From assembly GCF_910596095.1 (NCBI RefSeq), contig NC_056534.1, positions 36,503,588-36,567,587 of the forward strand: a DNA stretch of 64,000 nt, written 5' to 3'. This DNA comes from Thunnus maccoyii (lineage: Eukaryota > Chordata > Actinopteri > Scombriformes > Scombridae). Positions 13,225 to 25,759 of the stretch are shown here, one piece after another (position 1 is the stretch's first letter; the number at the start of each line of letters is the position of its first letter). The position numbers and the translations under genes are program-made. Under the pieces are notes generated by a model. That model made no database searches, had not been told where the DNA came from, and saw only the letters and a program-made list of their open reading frames with translations.

Positions 13225-13700
13225 AGACTGTTTCCTACGAACATCCCTACCTCCCCTTCATTTCCCTGAGACATCCTTGTTATGCCCAGTCTTCAAATGC
13301 TCATGACCAGTGTTGATACCAGCCAGTGGAATACTTTTACAAAAATGCTCAAAGGCAGCAGCGGCACAGTTGGTGTAGTTGGATTCTATCACACTGTCAT
13401 TCATATGTTAACATGTCAGAACTGCAGAACTGTAGACAAACCCGTAAGCTGCAATGAGTCTAATGTGCCGAAGAAATTTAAATTCTTGTCATGATGGTTT
13501 TTTTTTTCTTCTTTTGGAAGTTATGGGAAAAAAATATACTTGGTCCTTGTTTTAGTTTTTATACTTATGTCATTGAGTTTTTGATTCAGATGGAATTTTG
13601 TCATTGTCAATTAAGCCTGCATTTAAAATTCACTGACATCTGTTGTTGTTATGAAAATGTATTATTGGAATAAATTGAGTCTTTTTTTACATATGTCCCC
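13225..13700 (+). other. SUMO2 3' untranslated region
   Basis: Non-coding sequence after the stop codon. An AATAAA hexamer at about 13668-13673 (in GGAATAAATTGAG) followed by a T-rich stretch is a good poly(A) signal. Confidence 0.65.
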
Positions 13701-14389
13701 ACTGTTTATTTTTTTTTGGTTGTTGTTTTTTATGGAAACTTCAGGACAAAGTGGGGTCTTTGAGAGGCTCTCAGCAAAAAGGGTAATACTTTATTTTCAC
13801 TATGAGTCCATCCGTAAATAACACAATGACAGTGGAAGACTATTTTAGTCATGCCTTTCATACACTTTATGTAATAAAACATCTTTATTTAAAGGATGCA
13901 CATCAAACTGTCCTTGAAATGCTCCAATCGGTTTCCAGGAATTCTCATATGTTAGCAAAAACGAATAAAAACATCCAGGGCTTTCCGATGTATGCTTAGT
14001 CAAAAGTACCTGGTGTTCATAACATTTTTATTGCTTTAATGACTTTACAAAGGTTAGACACTAAAGATGCAGAGATAGGAATACGTTTCTATTTTTTTAA
14101 AATTATTTTTGCCAGATGGGAGAGCATGCCTCTGCTGAATGGAAGGTGCACCATAATAGTTCTCATGAGTCAACATATAGTGAATTAGTGTAATATAACA
14201 TCCCCATTAAGGACAAATCATATCAAATCAAATCATTATGTGCTGTTGCATCAGCCTCTTTATAAAACTGCCTCCGTAGCGTAAGTGTAATTTGTTTACA
14301 ATCTATAACAGTGAGTTGCAATGATCTCTCGTTAAGAGGCGGAGTATTAATTTGCTAGGATGGAGGGAATCTCCTGACGTGCAGCTTTG

Positions 14390-14890
14390 GCTCTGCAACT
14401 TGATAACAAACTACTAAAAGAGATTTACAAAATGCATTTCAGTTTCATATGGAAAAATAGGACACATCACTTGAAGAAAACAGTAGTCACGGATTCTTAT
14501 AAAAAATGGTGGGCTTGATTTTTGGGATTTTTATACATTAAATAATACATTTAAGATAAATTGACTGAAGCAATTTTTCAGAAACCCTACCTCCATTTGG
14601 AATATTGTGCCTCTCTTTTTTCTTGTTTGTAACTATGATATTGATAAAATCCCTGTAAACATGTCTGCTTGTTATCACCAGACTTTCCTGTCATGCTCTC
14701 TCATCCACAAACAATTTTTCACCTCATAACTATTTTATATGGAATGACAAGTACATTTGATATAAACACAAATCTCTCTTTATGGGATATTGGTTTCACA
14801 ATAATATTGTGCTGGTAGATCAGTTATTTAACAGGGATGGTCTTCTGTCAGGATATTATATCCCTGTAACACCTGGGCATTATGCAAAAA
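14390..14890 (+). mobile_element. L1-type LINE ORF2 C-terminal fragment (dead)
   Basis: Conceptual reading across several breaks gives words typical of fish L1-like ORF2 tails: FIWKNKTHHLKK, GGLDFLDFYTLNNTFKINWLK, NPTSIWNIVP, NNFSPH, KHKSLFMGYWFHNNI, LVDQLFNRDG. Stops and frame changes interrupt it, so it is an old 5'-truncated copy. An A-run of about 18 follows at 14885, possibly the residue of the poly(A) tail. Confidence 0.75.
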
Positions 14891-15099
14891 AAAAAAAAAA
14901 AAGGGTGCAGTGTCCTCTGGAGTTTGGATGCTGTTTAAATCTTGTTATCTCCTACATAATAGGGGTATTAATTTGGTTATGTGATAAATCTTATTATCAT
15001 AATGGCCAAATTCCATATCCATAAAAATACATTTACAAGTAAGAAACCGTACTTTATTGCCTCTCGCAAAGAGTTCAAACAATATATGTATTCAATTCA

Positions 15100-15365
15100 A
15101 CACTCTTTAAAGGTTACCTTGTGAGGCAGAGATCACGACATCACGACATCATGTGAGAATCCATCTTGTCAGTTTTGAGTTATGCGCTTGTGTCAGAACC
15201 ACCGCTGGTTCGGGCCAATCAGCGTCGCGAACCCGACTGCCTCGCGAGGTAAAAACTTGATAGATGGTGATAGACAGATGGTTCATCCAATCACCTGCCA
15301 AGTGCCTGCCCTTTTCCAGTTTCCAAGGACGACTTGTCAGATGGTTCTGTGTGACGAACCATCTG
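15100..15365. repeat. dispersed repeat with internal inverted AGATGGTT words
   Basis: It contains AGAACCACCGCTGGTTCGGGC, CCAATCAGCGTCGCGAACC and several AGATGGTTC / GAACCATCTGG inverted words. The pattern resembles GC-rich dispersed repeats common in percomorphs. No coding potential is seen. Confidence 0.4.
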
Positions 15366-15375
15366 GCGCGTTAGG

Positions 15376-15752
15376 TTACAGGTGCAGTGTGTAGAATTTA
15401 GCGGCATCTCGAGGAATGGACTTGGCAGAAATGGAATATAATATTCATAAGTATGTTTTAATTAGTGTATAATCACCTGAAAATAAGAATGATTGTGTTT
15501 TCGTTAGCTCAGAATGAGTCCTCTTACATCTACGTAGGGAGTTGGGTCCCCTTCCACGGAGGGGCCATGTTTCTACAGCAGCTCAGAATGCACAAATCAA
15601 ACACTGGCTCCAGAGAGGGCCTTTTGTGTTTTTCATGAGTTTCATCTCCACCGTAGTTTCTCCTACATTCATGGAAGTGGAGGAGTATTCACTTGGGTGC
15701 AATCTGCAACCTCACTGCTAGATGCTTCTAAATCCTACATACTGGTCCTTTA
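15376..15752. repeat. MITE-like element with imperfect terminal inverted repeats
   Basis: The left end reads CAGTGTGTAGAATTTAGCGG. The right end, reverse-complemented, reads CAGTATGTAGGATTTAGAAG, each followed by a CATCT word. The interior has the usual 'CATGTTTCTACAGCAGCTC' text seen in a very common fish element. A TTA-type duplication may flank it. It is non-autonomous, with no open frame. Confidence 0.75.
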
Positions 15753-16873
15753 AAACAAAACAAAAAAAACCCCCATTAAAACTGTAACAGCTTGTACTGT
15801 GTTAAAAAAAAATGTATCTTTATCCCCCTTAAGTGCACTTTTTTATTACATTTATATACATGAAGATGTATATATTAATTTAAAAAAAAGACTTGGAATG
15901 ATTTGGAAAATTGTGCTCTTCTATAAGGCTGTATTTTGACAATTGTCTCCACTTTAATTTCACTAACTGGAGTGGTTGAGTTGACAGGTTGTGTATTTTG
16001 GATGCAGATGTTCTGTCTCATAAAGGAGGTCGCTGATGTTAGTCATCTGATGGTATAATCAAATGGTCCCTGTTCTCACTTTAGAAAAAATGTCTCCTGT
16101 AAAATATTTTAATTTTACAGCAATTTGGCACACTGATAGCATTTCAGCACATGCTAGAAAAATTTGGCCTCAAACTAGATCAATGAAAGCTCTTCTGACA
16201 GACAAGTGGAAACTTTTTTCTATCAGTATCAGTTCTAGATCATGTATACTTGGATACAAACTCTGAACTGTTTAAAATACAAAACATTGGCAAATTACAC
16301 AAAAGTGATGGTGGATTTCTGGGTCAACATGATAGACAGTATGTGCATGCCATGTAAATAATTTATCCAATCACAAGCTTGATTAATGTGCCAGGATCCA
16401 ATCATACAAGGAGCTGTTCACTTGTGGGCGGTGCTTAGGCTGCAGAGCACCCTTCTACAATGGTTTCTGTTGCACCTCTGTCAAGTTAGGCTAAAATAAG
16501 GACATTACCGGAAGTAAGGTGTTTTGCCTTCAAATTACACTTCAAATATTTCACAATACTTAACCGTAAATCATGTACTCCTTAAATAAATAACTTAGAT
16601 ATTATATGATTTAACTCTGATGTTGTCTTTAAAAAGGCTGCAACCTTTATAAGCCAGGTGGGTACATTTTATTTTGAACAGTTGACAGGAAGTGCTAGCT
16701 GTATCTCCTTCTGGCCGTTTTGAGGCTAGTCCACATAGACTGGAGGCAGGTTGATTATTGGGAACCACCGGCTACGATAGACAATGATGAGGCGGTGAAG
16801 TGCTGTAAATTGCAGTGTAATTCGCGTTTATCCTCTCACGTTTATACGATTTGTTCGACTCTCTTGTGCAAAA

Positions 16874-18406
16874 ATGACGACGACCACGACATTTCAAGGG
16901 ATGGAGCCCGGCTCTAAAAGCAGTTCCAGGTAAAAGGCGTTGTTCAGACCGTTACCCGTTAGCCACCACGGAGCCTACAAGTCCAGCATCCTCTGACGTT
17001 AACCTCAACGCTTAACATGGGTTCATGTAAAATTGAAGACATTATTGTTCTGACCCTTGCCCGTCATCGATATTTAGCTGCTTTGAAATGGTTTTGAAAC
17101 CAGGCACGAGAGGACGATGCTAGGGTAAAGCTCGGTACCACACCTTTGTTCGTTATGATGGACCATTCCCTTTTTTTTTTTAACGTTAAGCTAGCTAGCA
17201 AGATAGCACACATGTACCCTCCCTTTGTAGAGAAGCTGCTTAGCTAGCAAGTAGAGAGTGGACGCCTCGGTACCCAGTGTTAACTATGAAGGCCTTTACA
17301 TGGGCTTGGGTGCATCCTTCGTGCATTCCCGTATTAGTTTTTATTTGTGTGTATCCGTCCATTGTCTGAAAACGAGAGAGAGACATTAAATCTGTCATTC
17401 TAGTTGGGTGGGGCCCCCGTGGATAATTTAAGATGATCAGATATCGAAATTAGGTAAAAACAGGACATCTTCTAGTCTGCCCTGCATGTGGCCTCAATGA
17501 TGCGAGGGCCACGCTACAGCTGGCCACACCTGATATGAAAACCAGCTTTTTCATCACAGAGAAGCAGTGAAAGGTGCAATGCACTGCTACTCCAGTGATA
17601 TTAAAACTGTAATAATGCACATTTAAAAGCCACCGTGTTGGTGAACAATTGAGTTTTCAATAAGTTGTAGTCATAGTGAATATAATCATAGAGTATAGTG
17701 AATGCAAAATACAAAAATGCATTAGACCACAGTGTGAAGTCACTCTCTAGTGTTACCTTTCAATTTTAGAAAAAGGAATGATCGTTAATAAGCATGAACA
17801 GTGGCACACCTAGTTGTGAATAGCCCAGTCTAAAGTACAAGTCATCATCCATGAATATATTTGGAAGCTGAAGTATGTTGCAATACACTGAGAGGTGCTG
17901 CTGATATTTATCCAACCTGGGTTGACCTGTAATAATGTCATCATTGTTATAGATAACTTCCAACTGAAACTGACTCACCAACACAGCTGTAGGTGTAGGC
18001 CTACATCATGCAACATGCAATAGAGGTAAAATATCAGTAACCCACATATCCTCTCAGCTGCAGTTAAGTATGAGTAATATGTCAGACATGACCCATATCC
18101 TCTTAGCCGGCAACTTTTTTTTTTAATGGTTTTCCTCATCACTAGAGTCTGGATGACCAGACAGTGTAAATATAATCTACAATCACATTGATTAAGTAAG
18201 AAACAGATCTATATGATGGTTTAACTACCCAAAATGAAACTGATTAGTGACCTTTATTGAAATTAGTGTGAATGAAGAAACATTTCTCTCTGATTCTGTA
18301 CATGCCTAGTTTGAACCACAGCGTTTATGTCAGTAATTTAAAAAAAAAAAAACAACAACTTAAGACGCTCCAGAAAAATCAGCCAGAACTTCAGTATCCG
18401 TGTTGA

Positions 18407-18499
<93 letters not shown>

Positions 18500-21400
18500 C
18501 CCTCTCCCTCTCCCTCTCCCTCTCCCTCTCCCTCTCCCTCTCCCTCCAGGGTATTGCGCCCTCCTGGTGGCGGCTCCAACATTTCACTGGGTGCAGATGA
18601 GGAGAAGCCTCCTGTCCGGAAAAACAAGATGGCCTCCAGCGTTTTCGCTGAGCCAGAGGACCCCTATGCTAATCGAAGGAACAACCCACCAGGTACAACA
18701 ATCCACCTCATCTTTTAAAGATTTGTTCCTCCAGTGTGAACATATAACAGCTGTTAATATGAAAAGTTCTTGATGATAATGAGGGACAAGTTCTTGCTGC
18801 TGGACTAGCCTAACTGGTCTAGACAGCTGAGTACATAAGAATAACATCTGAGGTCTCCAGCAGCGCTACGTGACATAACAGAATAGGTTTAGGTGCCTGA
18901 TTGATGAATTGAGTAGATTAGATATAAGTCTGAGCTGCCTGAGATCACAGGCTTTATTATAGAATATAAAAAGTATATGTCTAAGTGGAATATCAACTTT
19001 CTCTATGATTCTCTGTGAACTTTGTAATAATTTCGTTTATGGTAGCTCATTCTTGCCCAATGCTGAACTTCCCAGCAAGTCTGCAATAAAACAAAAAAAA
19101 AAAAGCAAAAGTTATATAACGGGAAGTGAAACTTAATAGGAAATCAAATGGATGCTGGGTATGCATTTTTGACCTTATGCAGCGGTTCCCTATTTTCACA
19201 ACACCGCACCACACATGCAAAAAGACAACCCTCGCTGCATCTGACAGCTCTTCTGGCATATAGAAAAGTGACTGTTTATTGAGAGAAAGTCACTTTCCAA
19301 GAAGTTTTCAGTGTACCGTCACTCTTTTTTTTTTTCTCTTTTATTTTCTCAGCTAAGGTCCGGTCTCACTCTTCTGAGTGCCAACATGGATCAGCAGCTA
19401 TTTTCTGTCTATTTACATAAGCCAACACTTTAAATATGAATGATTGTGATGTTTATTGCTTCATCCCTGCTGACATGTTCAAAAAAAATACATGTACATC
19501 CAATGAAATAGCAAATAGAAACAACACATTGGACACATTTCGTGGTAATCATGTCCTTTCATTACAGCGCCCCGTCTAGTCAAAGGTACCTATAACTAAT
19601 GTTAGTCGTCAGATATCACAACACGGGAAGTGGATATTAGATTTTTCTTTTGCTGGTACTGTAGCGGACAGTCATCTTTTGACATGAGACAGGCTGTTAC
19701 TTTGACATCACTACCTCCATTTGTAAGTAAAAAGAAAGAGAGAGAGGAAACTAAAACTGTGTCTGCAGATGTAAAAATGAATTTAACAACCGGCATCAGA
19801 TAACATCACCATCTCCTCATACTGGCTTCAGGATGTGTAGCAATCTCGATGATGATCTGGATAAACAGTGTTTACCAAGCAGCTGTTACAAGTGTTAACT
19901 ATGTGTTATTTAGGAAAATGTCTAAAAGCCCACTGATGAGGTGTGGCTGTAACCAACAGCAGATGTCTAGAAGGAAGGGTGTTAGCAGCCTCAACCTCAT
20001 CTGGATTTTCCAGAATCCTACCAAAGGAAGAGATAGACGGTGACGTTTCAGTCCCAGGAGCTTTTTCATCACTGGCATGTCCAAAGATGGATTTAGCCTG
20101 GATTCTTTAAGATCAAGACAGTGATATATCGTCCGGAAGACATATATCAGGCTGTTTTGAGTGGTCATTCAGATGGGGAAGTAGCCAGTCGGGAATTTTG
20201 CAGCTGCAACTAAAACCCTCTGTGTGTCATTTTTAGCAATTTACATAACAATAATGAACATTTTTTAAGACCCAATTCTGGTTTCAAGCAAAAAGATAAG
20301 CATCACTTTAAAAAAAAAAAGAGGCTGTTAACGATTTCCTAACATTAAAAAAATCTATTATCTCTTGAGAATTATTAACAGCATAGTGCTTTATATAACA
20401 GCCTAAAAGTAAATGTTAGTCCTCTCAATCCAAACACAATAACAACTACAACACATTCTGTCCCTGACATTTCCCTCTTCCTCCTTTCACTTGTCACATT
20501 CAGTGATAGAAACTAGTCTTTAGCCCCGGCAGTATTTTTCAACCTTTATTCAATGATGTCTGGCCCCCTCTTCCTCTTTTTTTACTTCTCATTATTATGG
20601 GACCTTGATAAAAATGAAGTCAGAACGGCTGTCTTCTTTCAACTTTTCACATTTTTGTAGCAGGTCGTCACTCTCTGCTTTTTCACTCGTACTATGACGG
20701 AGGTCCACTGTCACTCAGGGACACAGTGATATGTATATGTTGTTTACTTAACATATTCACAGACAGATGAGGTTTCGCTACAGCGCTCGCTTTTAGAAGC
20801 TCAAACAACAGTTCATTTTTTTTAGCGTATGAAAAACTACAGCTACAGCCACCAGACACATTTACATACACACGTATGCTCACTAGGAGCCACATCACCT
20901 AAAGACACAAATCAAGGAAGAGCCTCAAACCATATGTGACCTTCGACCCCTCAACATGTCCCGTACCTTTTTATTTGGGCCTAAGCCAGGATGGAAAGAG
21001 GAGGAGTGTGGACCTCCTTATGGGAAATACAAAAAAAAACCACACGCACACAAATTGTGAATAAACAACAGTAGCTCATTTTATTTATGAAGATATTAAG
21101 ATTTTGGAGTGAACACCACTATATTTCTGTTGAGAAAGAATATGCTCCTTAGCTGGTTAATGCATCCAGTCAGTGGGATTTTAAAATAAGATTTTATATT
21201 TGTGGAACAGAACCAAGAAGTTCTGGTTTCACTTCAGCTGTGAATTTAATGGTGCATAGCGTCAAAAAGTCTTGTTTCCCTTGTGAGAAAACCAAAGAAT
21301 CCCACGCACTGTCAACCACTTGTACTCACTTTATTAACAAGGTTTTGAGCCTCAGACCTTTATCAAATAAGGTTTGTATAGACAAAAAAAAAACCCCTGT

Positions 21401-23264
21401 GCCATTATACTGTATATAAATGCATGAACATAACCAAGGGAAAACCCAAGAGCAGCAGCACCTACCAGGTGTCCAGTTGTAAATCAAACCTTAAAGTGAG
21501 CTCTGTCTATTGTGACCACATGAAGGATGTTTACAAATGTCAGAAAGAAGAACTGATAAGTGGGTACTTATCAGTTCTATCTACAAGGATGTATTAAACA
21601 GGAAGGACATAAACAATAGAACAATTCAATGTCAAAGGATGAACTAAATGGGGATATGATAGGATGTAAAACTGTGTTCCTACTCAGCAGGAACTGACAG
21701 CATATCTTCATTAGAAAACAACATCAGTATGAGAAGAGTGATTCATAGAAGAGACTTTCAGGATGAAAATGAAAGTCTGAGGGGCACAATAGGAAGTTAG
21801 TTGGAGTATGTATGAGCAGATAGTAACACAGAAAGGTCCAGCATAATGTGAGTGATGAGGTCAGGCCATTATATCAGTGGACTGTAATTGTTGCAGTCCC
21901 CCCAAGGCCGTATTTATATCCTTTTGTTGTTTTCCATTTCCTGTGTGGACTGGCGTCTCAGCTGATCTCACAAAAAAGATCCCCGGTTGTTTCTTTAATC
22001 ATTTCTGGGAAAATCCAAGTGTGAAAACTCCTGACCTGATAACCTCGCACGAGATTTTAATAATTTAATAATAATTCAAGTGTCTGTCTGTCTTTATTCT
22101 GAGTATGAAGATTGTAGCGTGAGCTGGGTTTTCAACCTGCTACACCAACTCCGTCTCCATCACTGTGTGCATATTGAGTTTTGCTAAGTGATAATGGACA
22201 GTTGGTGATGTCCACGCTGAGCTCCATGAGCTGAGCGATATCTGACATACTGTATGTCACATCATGACTTTTGGTTCTGTGTAAAAAATCTGGTACATTT
22301 ATTGGATGTTGTACTTCTGGGTGATGGATGCTATGTACCTGACCAATGAAGTCTCCTTGTTCTTCCAGGCGGGAAGCCCACAGGTGTCTTGTGCGGTGAG
22401 CCGTCAGCCCCCCTGAGGAGAGGAGGGAACCACGCCATGAACAACTCCGCAGACGCTCCTGCCACAGTAATATCATGTGTCAGATCATGAGATGTATTAA
22501 GACATGAAGTGAAACCCTGAGGGCAGACAAACACATAGGCCACTCTGGTTTTCAGAATTTCCTTTGTAATTTTTTTTTTTTTTTTTTATGTGAAAGCTGT
22601 AATACTGACCATCATTTCTACCTTTTTCTCTTAGGATGGAGACAATTCTGCACGCGATACTGGTAAGCACATGTTTCTGCTCACATCGCCTTCCTTATTC
22701 CCCGTTTTCAATTCCCACACAATGATAAAGATCATATTACTTACAGATTTCAGAAACCAGTCTACCAAAATCAAGCTGAAAGAAAGTGGTTGAATAATAG
22801 ATTCTAACACTGGAGCTCTATAAACTTTAACTATGTCCAAAAAGGTGAAATGACATTGTGGCATAATGTATCAGGGGAGCGCTGTTACCGCCACATCACA
22901 GCAGTTATACCTACAGTATGCAGCTAAAATAATGAACATGACCAGCAGGAGAAAAAGCAACATTTTTGTAAGTAGTAGATAATCTGGCCGAGGCTGCTGA
23001 ATGTCAGAAAAAAGTCGCTTTGAGTGCTTCGAGTCCCTGCGGGGGCAATGTGAGCAGTTAAAGGAAGTGACTATTCCCTTGCACGTGCTGTCCAAACGGA
23101 ACTCTTGATGTCTTTCCCGCCTGTGTTCAGAAAACTGCGCTGCTGAGCCTGAGCCGGTTCCAGATCATCCAGAGGAAGCCCCTCCAGCTGAGGAACCCGC
23201 CGCGGGACTACCGTCCGGCCGCAGAAATCCCCCCGGGGGCAAGTCCAGCCTCATCCTGGGTTGA
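16874..23264 (+). CDS. jpt1: JPT1/HN1, Jupiter microtubule-associated homolog 1
   Basis: Small, largely disordered protein of the Jupiter/HN1 family, linked in mammals to microtubules and cell-cycle control. Coding exons: 16874-16929, 18550-18692, 22369-22466, 22635-22662, 23131-23264, giving 152 aa (human JPT1 154). The N-terminus [19 protein letters not shown], the block [17 protein letters not shown], the [11 protein letters not shown] motif and the C-terminal [14 protein letters not shown] match JPT1. Between them, exons 2-3 carry a further NNPPGGK unit and sequence unlike human JPT1, more reminiscent of the repeated NPPGGK units of JPT2. The start is fixed by the MTTTTTF terminus. Exon 2 is preceded by a very long CT microsatellite that serves as its polypyrimidine tract. 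The leader holds a four-codon upstream reading frame (16784-16798). Position next to SUMO2 supports JPT1 over JPT2. Confidence 0.92.
18411..18547 (+). repeat. (CT)n then (CCCTCT)n microsatellite abutting the JPT1 exon 2 acceptor
   Basis: Roughly 85 nt of pure CT dinucleotide followed by about 50 nt of CCCTCT hexamer units runs without a break into the CCAG acceptor at 18546-18549. It is therefore both a repeat and the polypyrimidine tract of the splice site. Confidence 0.95.
20870..21025 (-). repeat. dispersed repeat family B, copy 1
   Basis: The reverse complement matches 37115-37330. Shared words include CACAAATCAAGGAAGAGCCTC and ACCATATGTG. It sits in JPT1 intron 2. Family name unknown. 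Confidence 0.65.
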
Positions 23265-24780
23265 ATCCCGACCCAACTGTCCCTCCTTACCTCCACTCAT
23301 CTCTGAACTCATCTTTTTTTTTTTTTTCCCACGCCCCCCCAAAACAAGGAACCCTGCCCGTCCATTTGTCTGTACCGCAGGAATCCTATCTGATGTCCAC
23401 CAGACACCAGTCTCCTCCACATCCCAAGTGCATTGTTTTGATACCTCCTTTTTGAAAACTGTTTTGTACTGTTTTTATTGTTTGTTTATTTTGACAGAAG
23501 CACTTTATGTATTTCTATGTATATGATTCAGAGTCTGCCTTTGCCCCCTGTAATGCATTCAACCTGCCGAAAGGGTACAAGGATCACATTTCTCATATCA
23601 ACTATTGGCAAATTTCCCCCCCTAGCTTGATTGCGACAGAACAAGCTGTTGGCAATTATATAACCAGTTTGTAAAACACAAAGCAAAGAAAAGCTGTCAC
23701 TTCTGCACCGTGTTCAGTTTGGACCCATCTTGCATGCACGTCTGGTCTGTGATGTATGAATGTGAGAAGAAACATAACTGTGAAGATTTTTTTTTTTTAA
23801 TTTCAATTTAATTTAAGCTGTTTCTGTTAGTTGTTTATTGTGGAATAATTGTTGTATTGTTGTTGCATGAAGTCGGAATCTTTCTACTGATTATAGTATT
23901 ATAATCCACATAGGAGGCACATAAATTACTGTCATTGTGATCTGAATTAATGCAAACGTTTGTCTTCAGATGGATGCTGTATGTCCCCCATGTCAGGAAA
24001 CAGAATTGGAATAAGCCTTTTTTTATATTGTAGTCACGAACCTTAGATTTATTGTAACCCCAGTGCCAGTTTTGAGTGCCCCACATTTTTATAGGTAAAT
24101 TTTACTCTGAAGCAAAGTGTGCCTGGTTTGTGTGTTAGGCTACAACATCAAACAAGGTTGGGTTTTCCAGTTTCATCCTACCAGTGTTGCCAAGACGTTT
24201 TTTTTTTTGTTTTTTTTTCCATTGACAAGCCAGTGGAATGTGGTCGGGCCTGATAAGAAACAGTGGTGTTTCTGGTAAACCCATCCTAGATTTGAAAAGT
24301 GCCCTTATGACAGCTCAGCCTTTTTCTATGTTTTACTCCTTATACATTTGTTCACAATCCTTCTCACTGGATATATAGAACGGTCTTTTTGTACATTTAA
24401 CGTGACATTATTCAAACCAAATTCAACCCTACCACCTTCTCCCTGCTTCTGTCTTGTCAATTCATCGTCGAGTCACGTGTGCGGCTGCTGTGTCAGCCAG
24501 CTGTCATTCAAGAAAACCTGCATTTCAGGTACATGAAACGTCCTTCCTGGTGGTGTCTATTTTAAAGTAAAGTGTTTTATGATGCAAGAAGACACGTCTG
24601 TCTGCATCTTATACCGATTCTTGTTGCTGGATGTAAGTCACTGCAGAAATTTGGGATTCAAGAAATGGCACAAGTGGAAAAGAACATTAAAAATCTGTTT
24701 TGACCATGAGTTGTGCTCGCTGTGTGTGTTCTCTGACTTGTAAAGCAGTTGACCCCTATTGTGTTTAAAGTCTGTCAGCT
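23265..24780 (+). other. JPT1 3' untranslated region and downstream flank
   Basis: Non-coding sequence after the JPT1 stop with T-rich and A-rich runs. No canonical AATAAA is seen near the likely end; an ATTAAA variant at about 24687 may serve as poly(A) signal. No other gene is visible. Confidence 0.45.
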
Positions 24781-24810
24781 TTCAATAACAGAGCCAGCCA
24801 CGCATATCGT

Positions 24811-24837
24811 TGAGTCATAATGAAAGTGAAAGTAAAG
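24811..24837 (+). promoter_or_regulatory. AP-1/IRF composite element (AICE1-type) plus tandem IRF site
   Basis: TGAGTCA (24811-24817) is a consensus AP-1 site. After a four-base spacer comes GAAAGTGAAAGTAAAG (24822-24837), a tandem IRF/ISRE-like site. Read on the other strand this is TTTC-N4-TGACTCA, the published AICE1 layout for BATF/IRF4. It lies about 90 nt before the donor of the probable non-coding exon of the B7-like gene. The motif is seen directly; function is inferred. Confidence 0.6.
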
Positions 24838-24928
24838 TCGACCGAGTGAGAAAAAGCGAAGTTCGCTGTTAAGTGAGGCATTCCCCCCCAGACAGGCAAC
24901 ACGGCTACTTCATAGAGGAGCGTGTGCG
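24838..24928 (+). other. probable 5' untranslated exon of the B7-like gene
   Basis: The stretch ends at a strong donor (GTGCG then GTGAGT at 24929). The next acceptor in line is CATTTCAG at 29243-29250, which opens the exon holding the start codon ten bases later. The transcription start is unknown, so the left boundary is nominal. Confidence 0.4.
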
Positions 24929-25696
24929 GTGAGTTTAACCTCTGTTACTGTTTATGTGACATGTTTATGTGACATGTTTATGTTACACTAAAGATGAAGT
25001 TAAGCTACGTGTTGCTGCATGTGGTGCAGAAATTATGGCAGCGACAGCTGGTGTGTTATACACACTGTAAATACGTTGACTCACGCATGCTCACGATGGA
25101 ATTAATGATGGGTTACAGTCGCTGTTTATGTGCTGTATATGTTATTTAATGCAACATGAAATGACTCTTAGTGCTGCTTTCAAATGCGCTCCTAAGCTAA
25201 CTTCGCTCCGGCTACAGTTCAACTTTTAAGTTTTAACAGCCTGTGATTCATGTGCATGACTGTTTGACGTCGAGACAGAGCTTCCTCTTCCTCTAGAATA
25301 TAAAAACACAAACTGTTAATGTTAAAATATATCATGGATTCTTATAACATAAGAATATCGATAACATCACCATTTAGCGCAGACATAGTATGATATATTG
25401 CTGCATTGTTTGTTTGTTTTTTTAGGTCTTATCTCAGCCTGCAAGCTCTTCAACAGCGCCAAGCACCAATATTGGAACTGAACAAATACGTTACTAACTT
25501 AAAAAAAATGCATATCTCAATAAGGAAGGAACTAGTGATTTGTATCATGATTTCCATCAAGAATGAACGTCACATTCAAATTAAGCATGCAAATGATTTT
25601 ATATTAAGGAAGTGTGATGTATAGAAACTACTTGCTATATATATATACCATATATATATGTATATACATATATAATCTTTTATCCAATCTGATCTT

Positions 25697-25759
<63 letters not shown>

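Noticed and set aside
18360-18627. Long Ser-Leu or Arg-Glu repeat reading frames on both strands
   Set aside because: They are translations of the CT microsatellite before JPT1 exon 2, not proteins.
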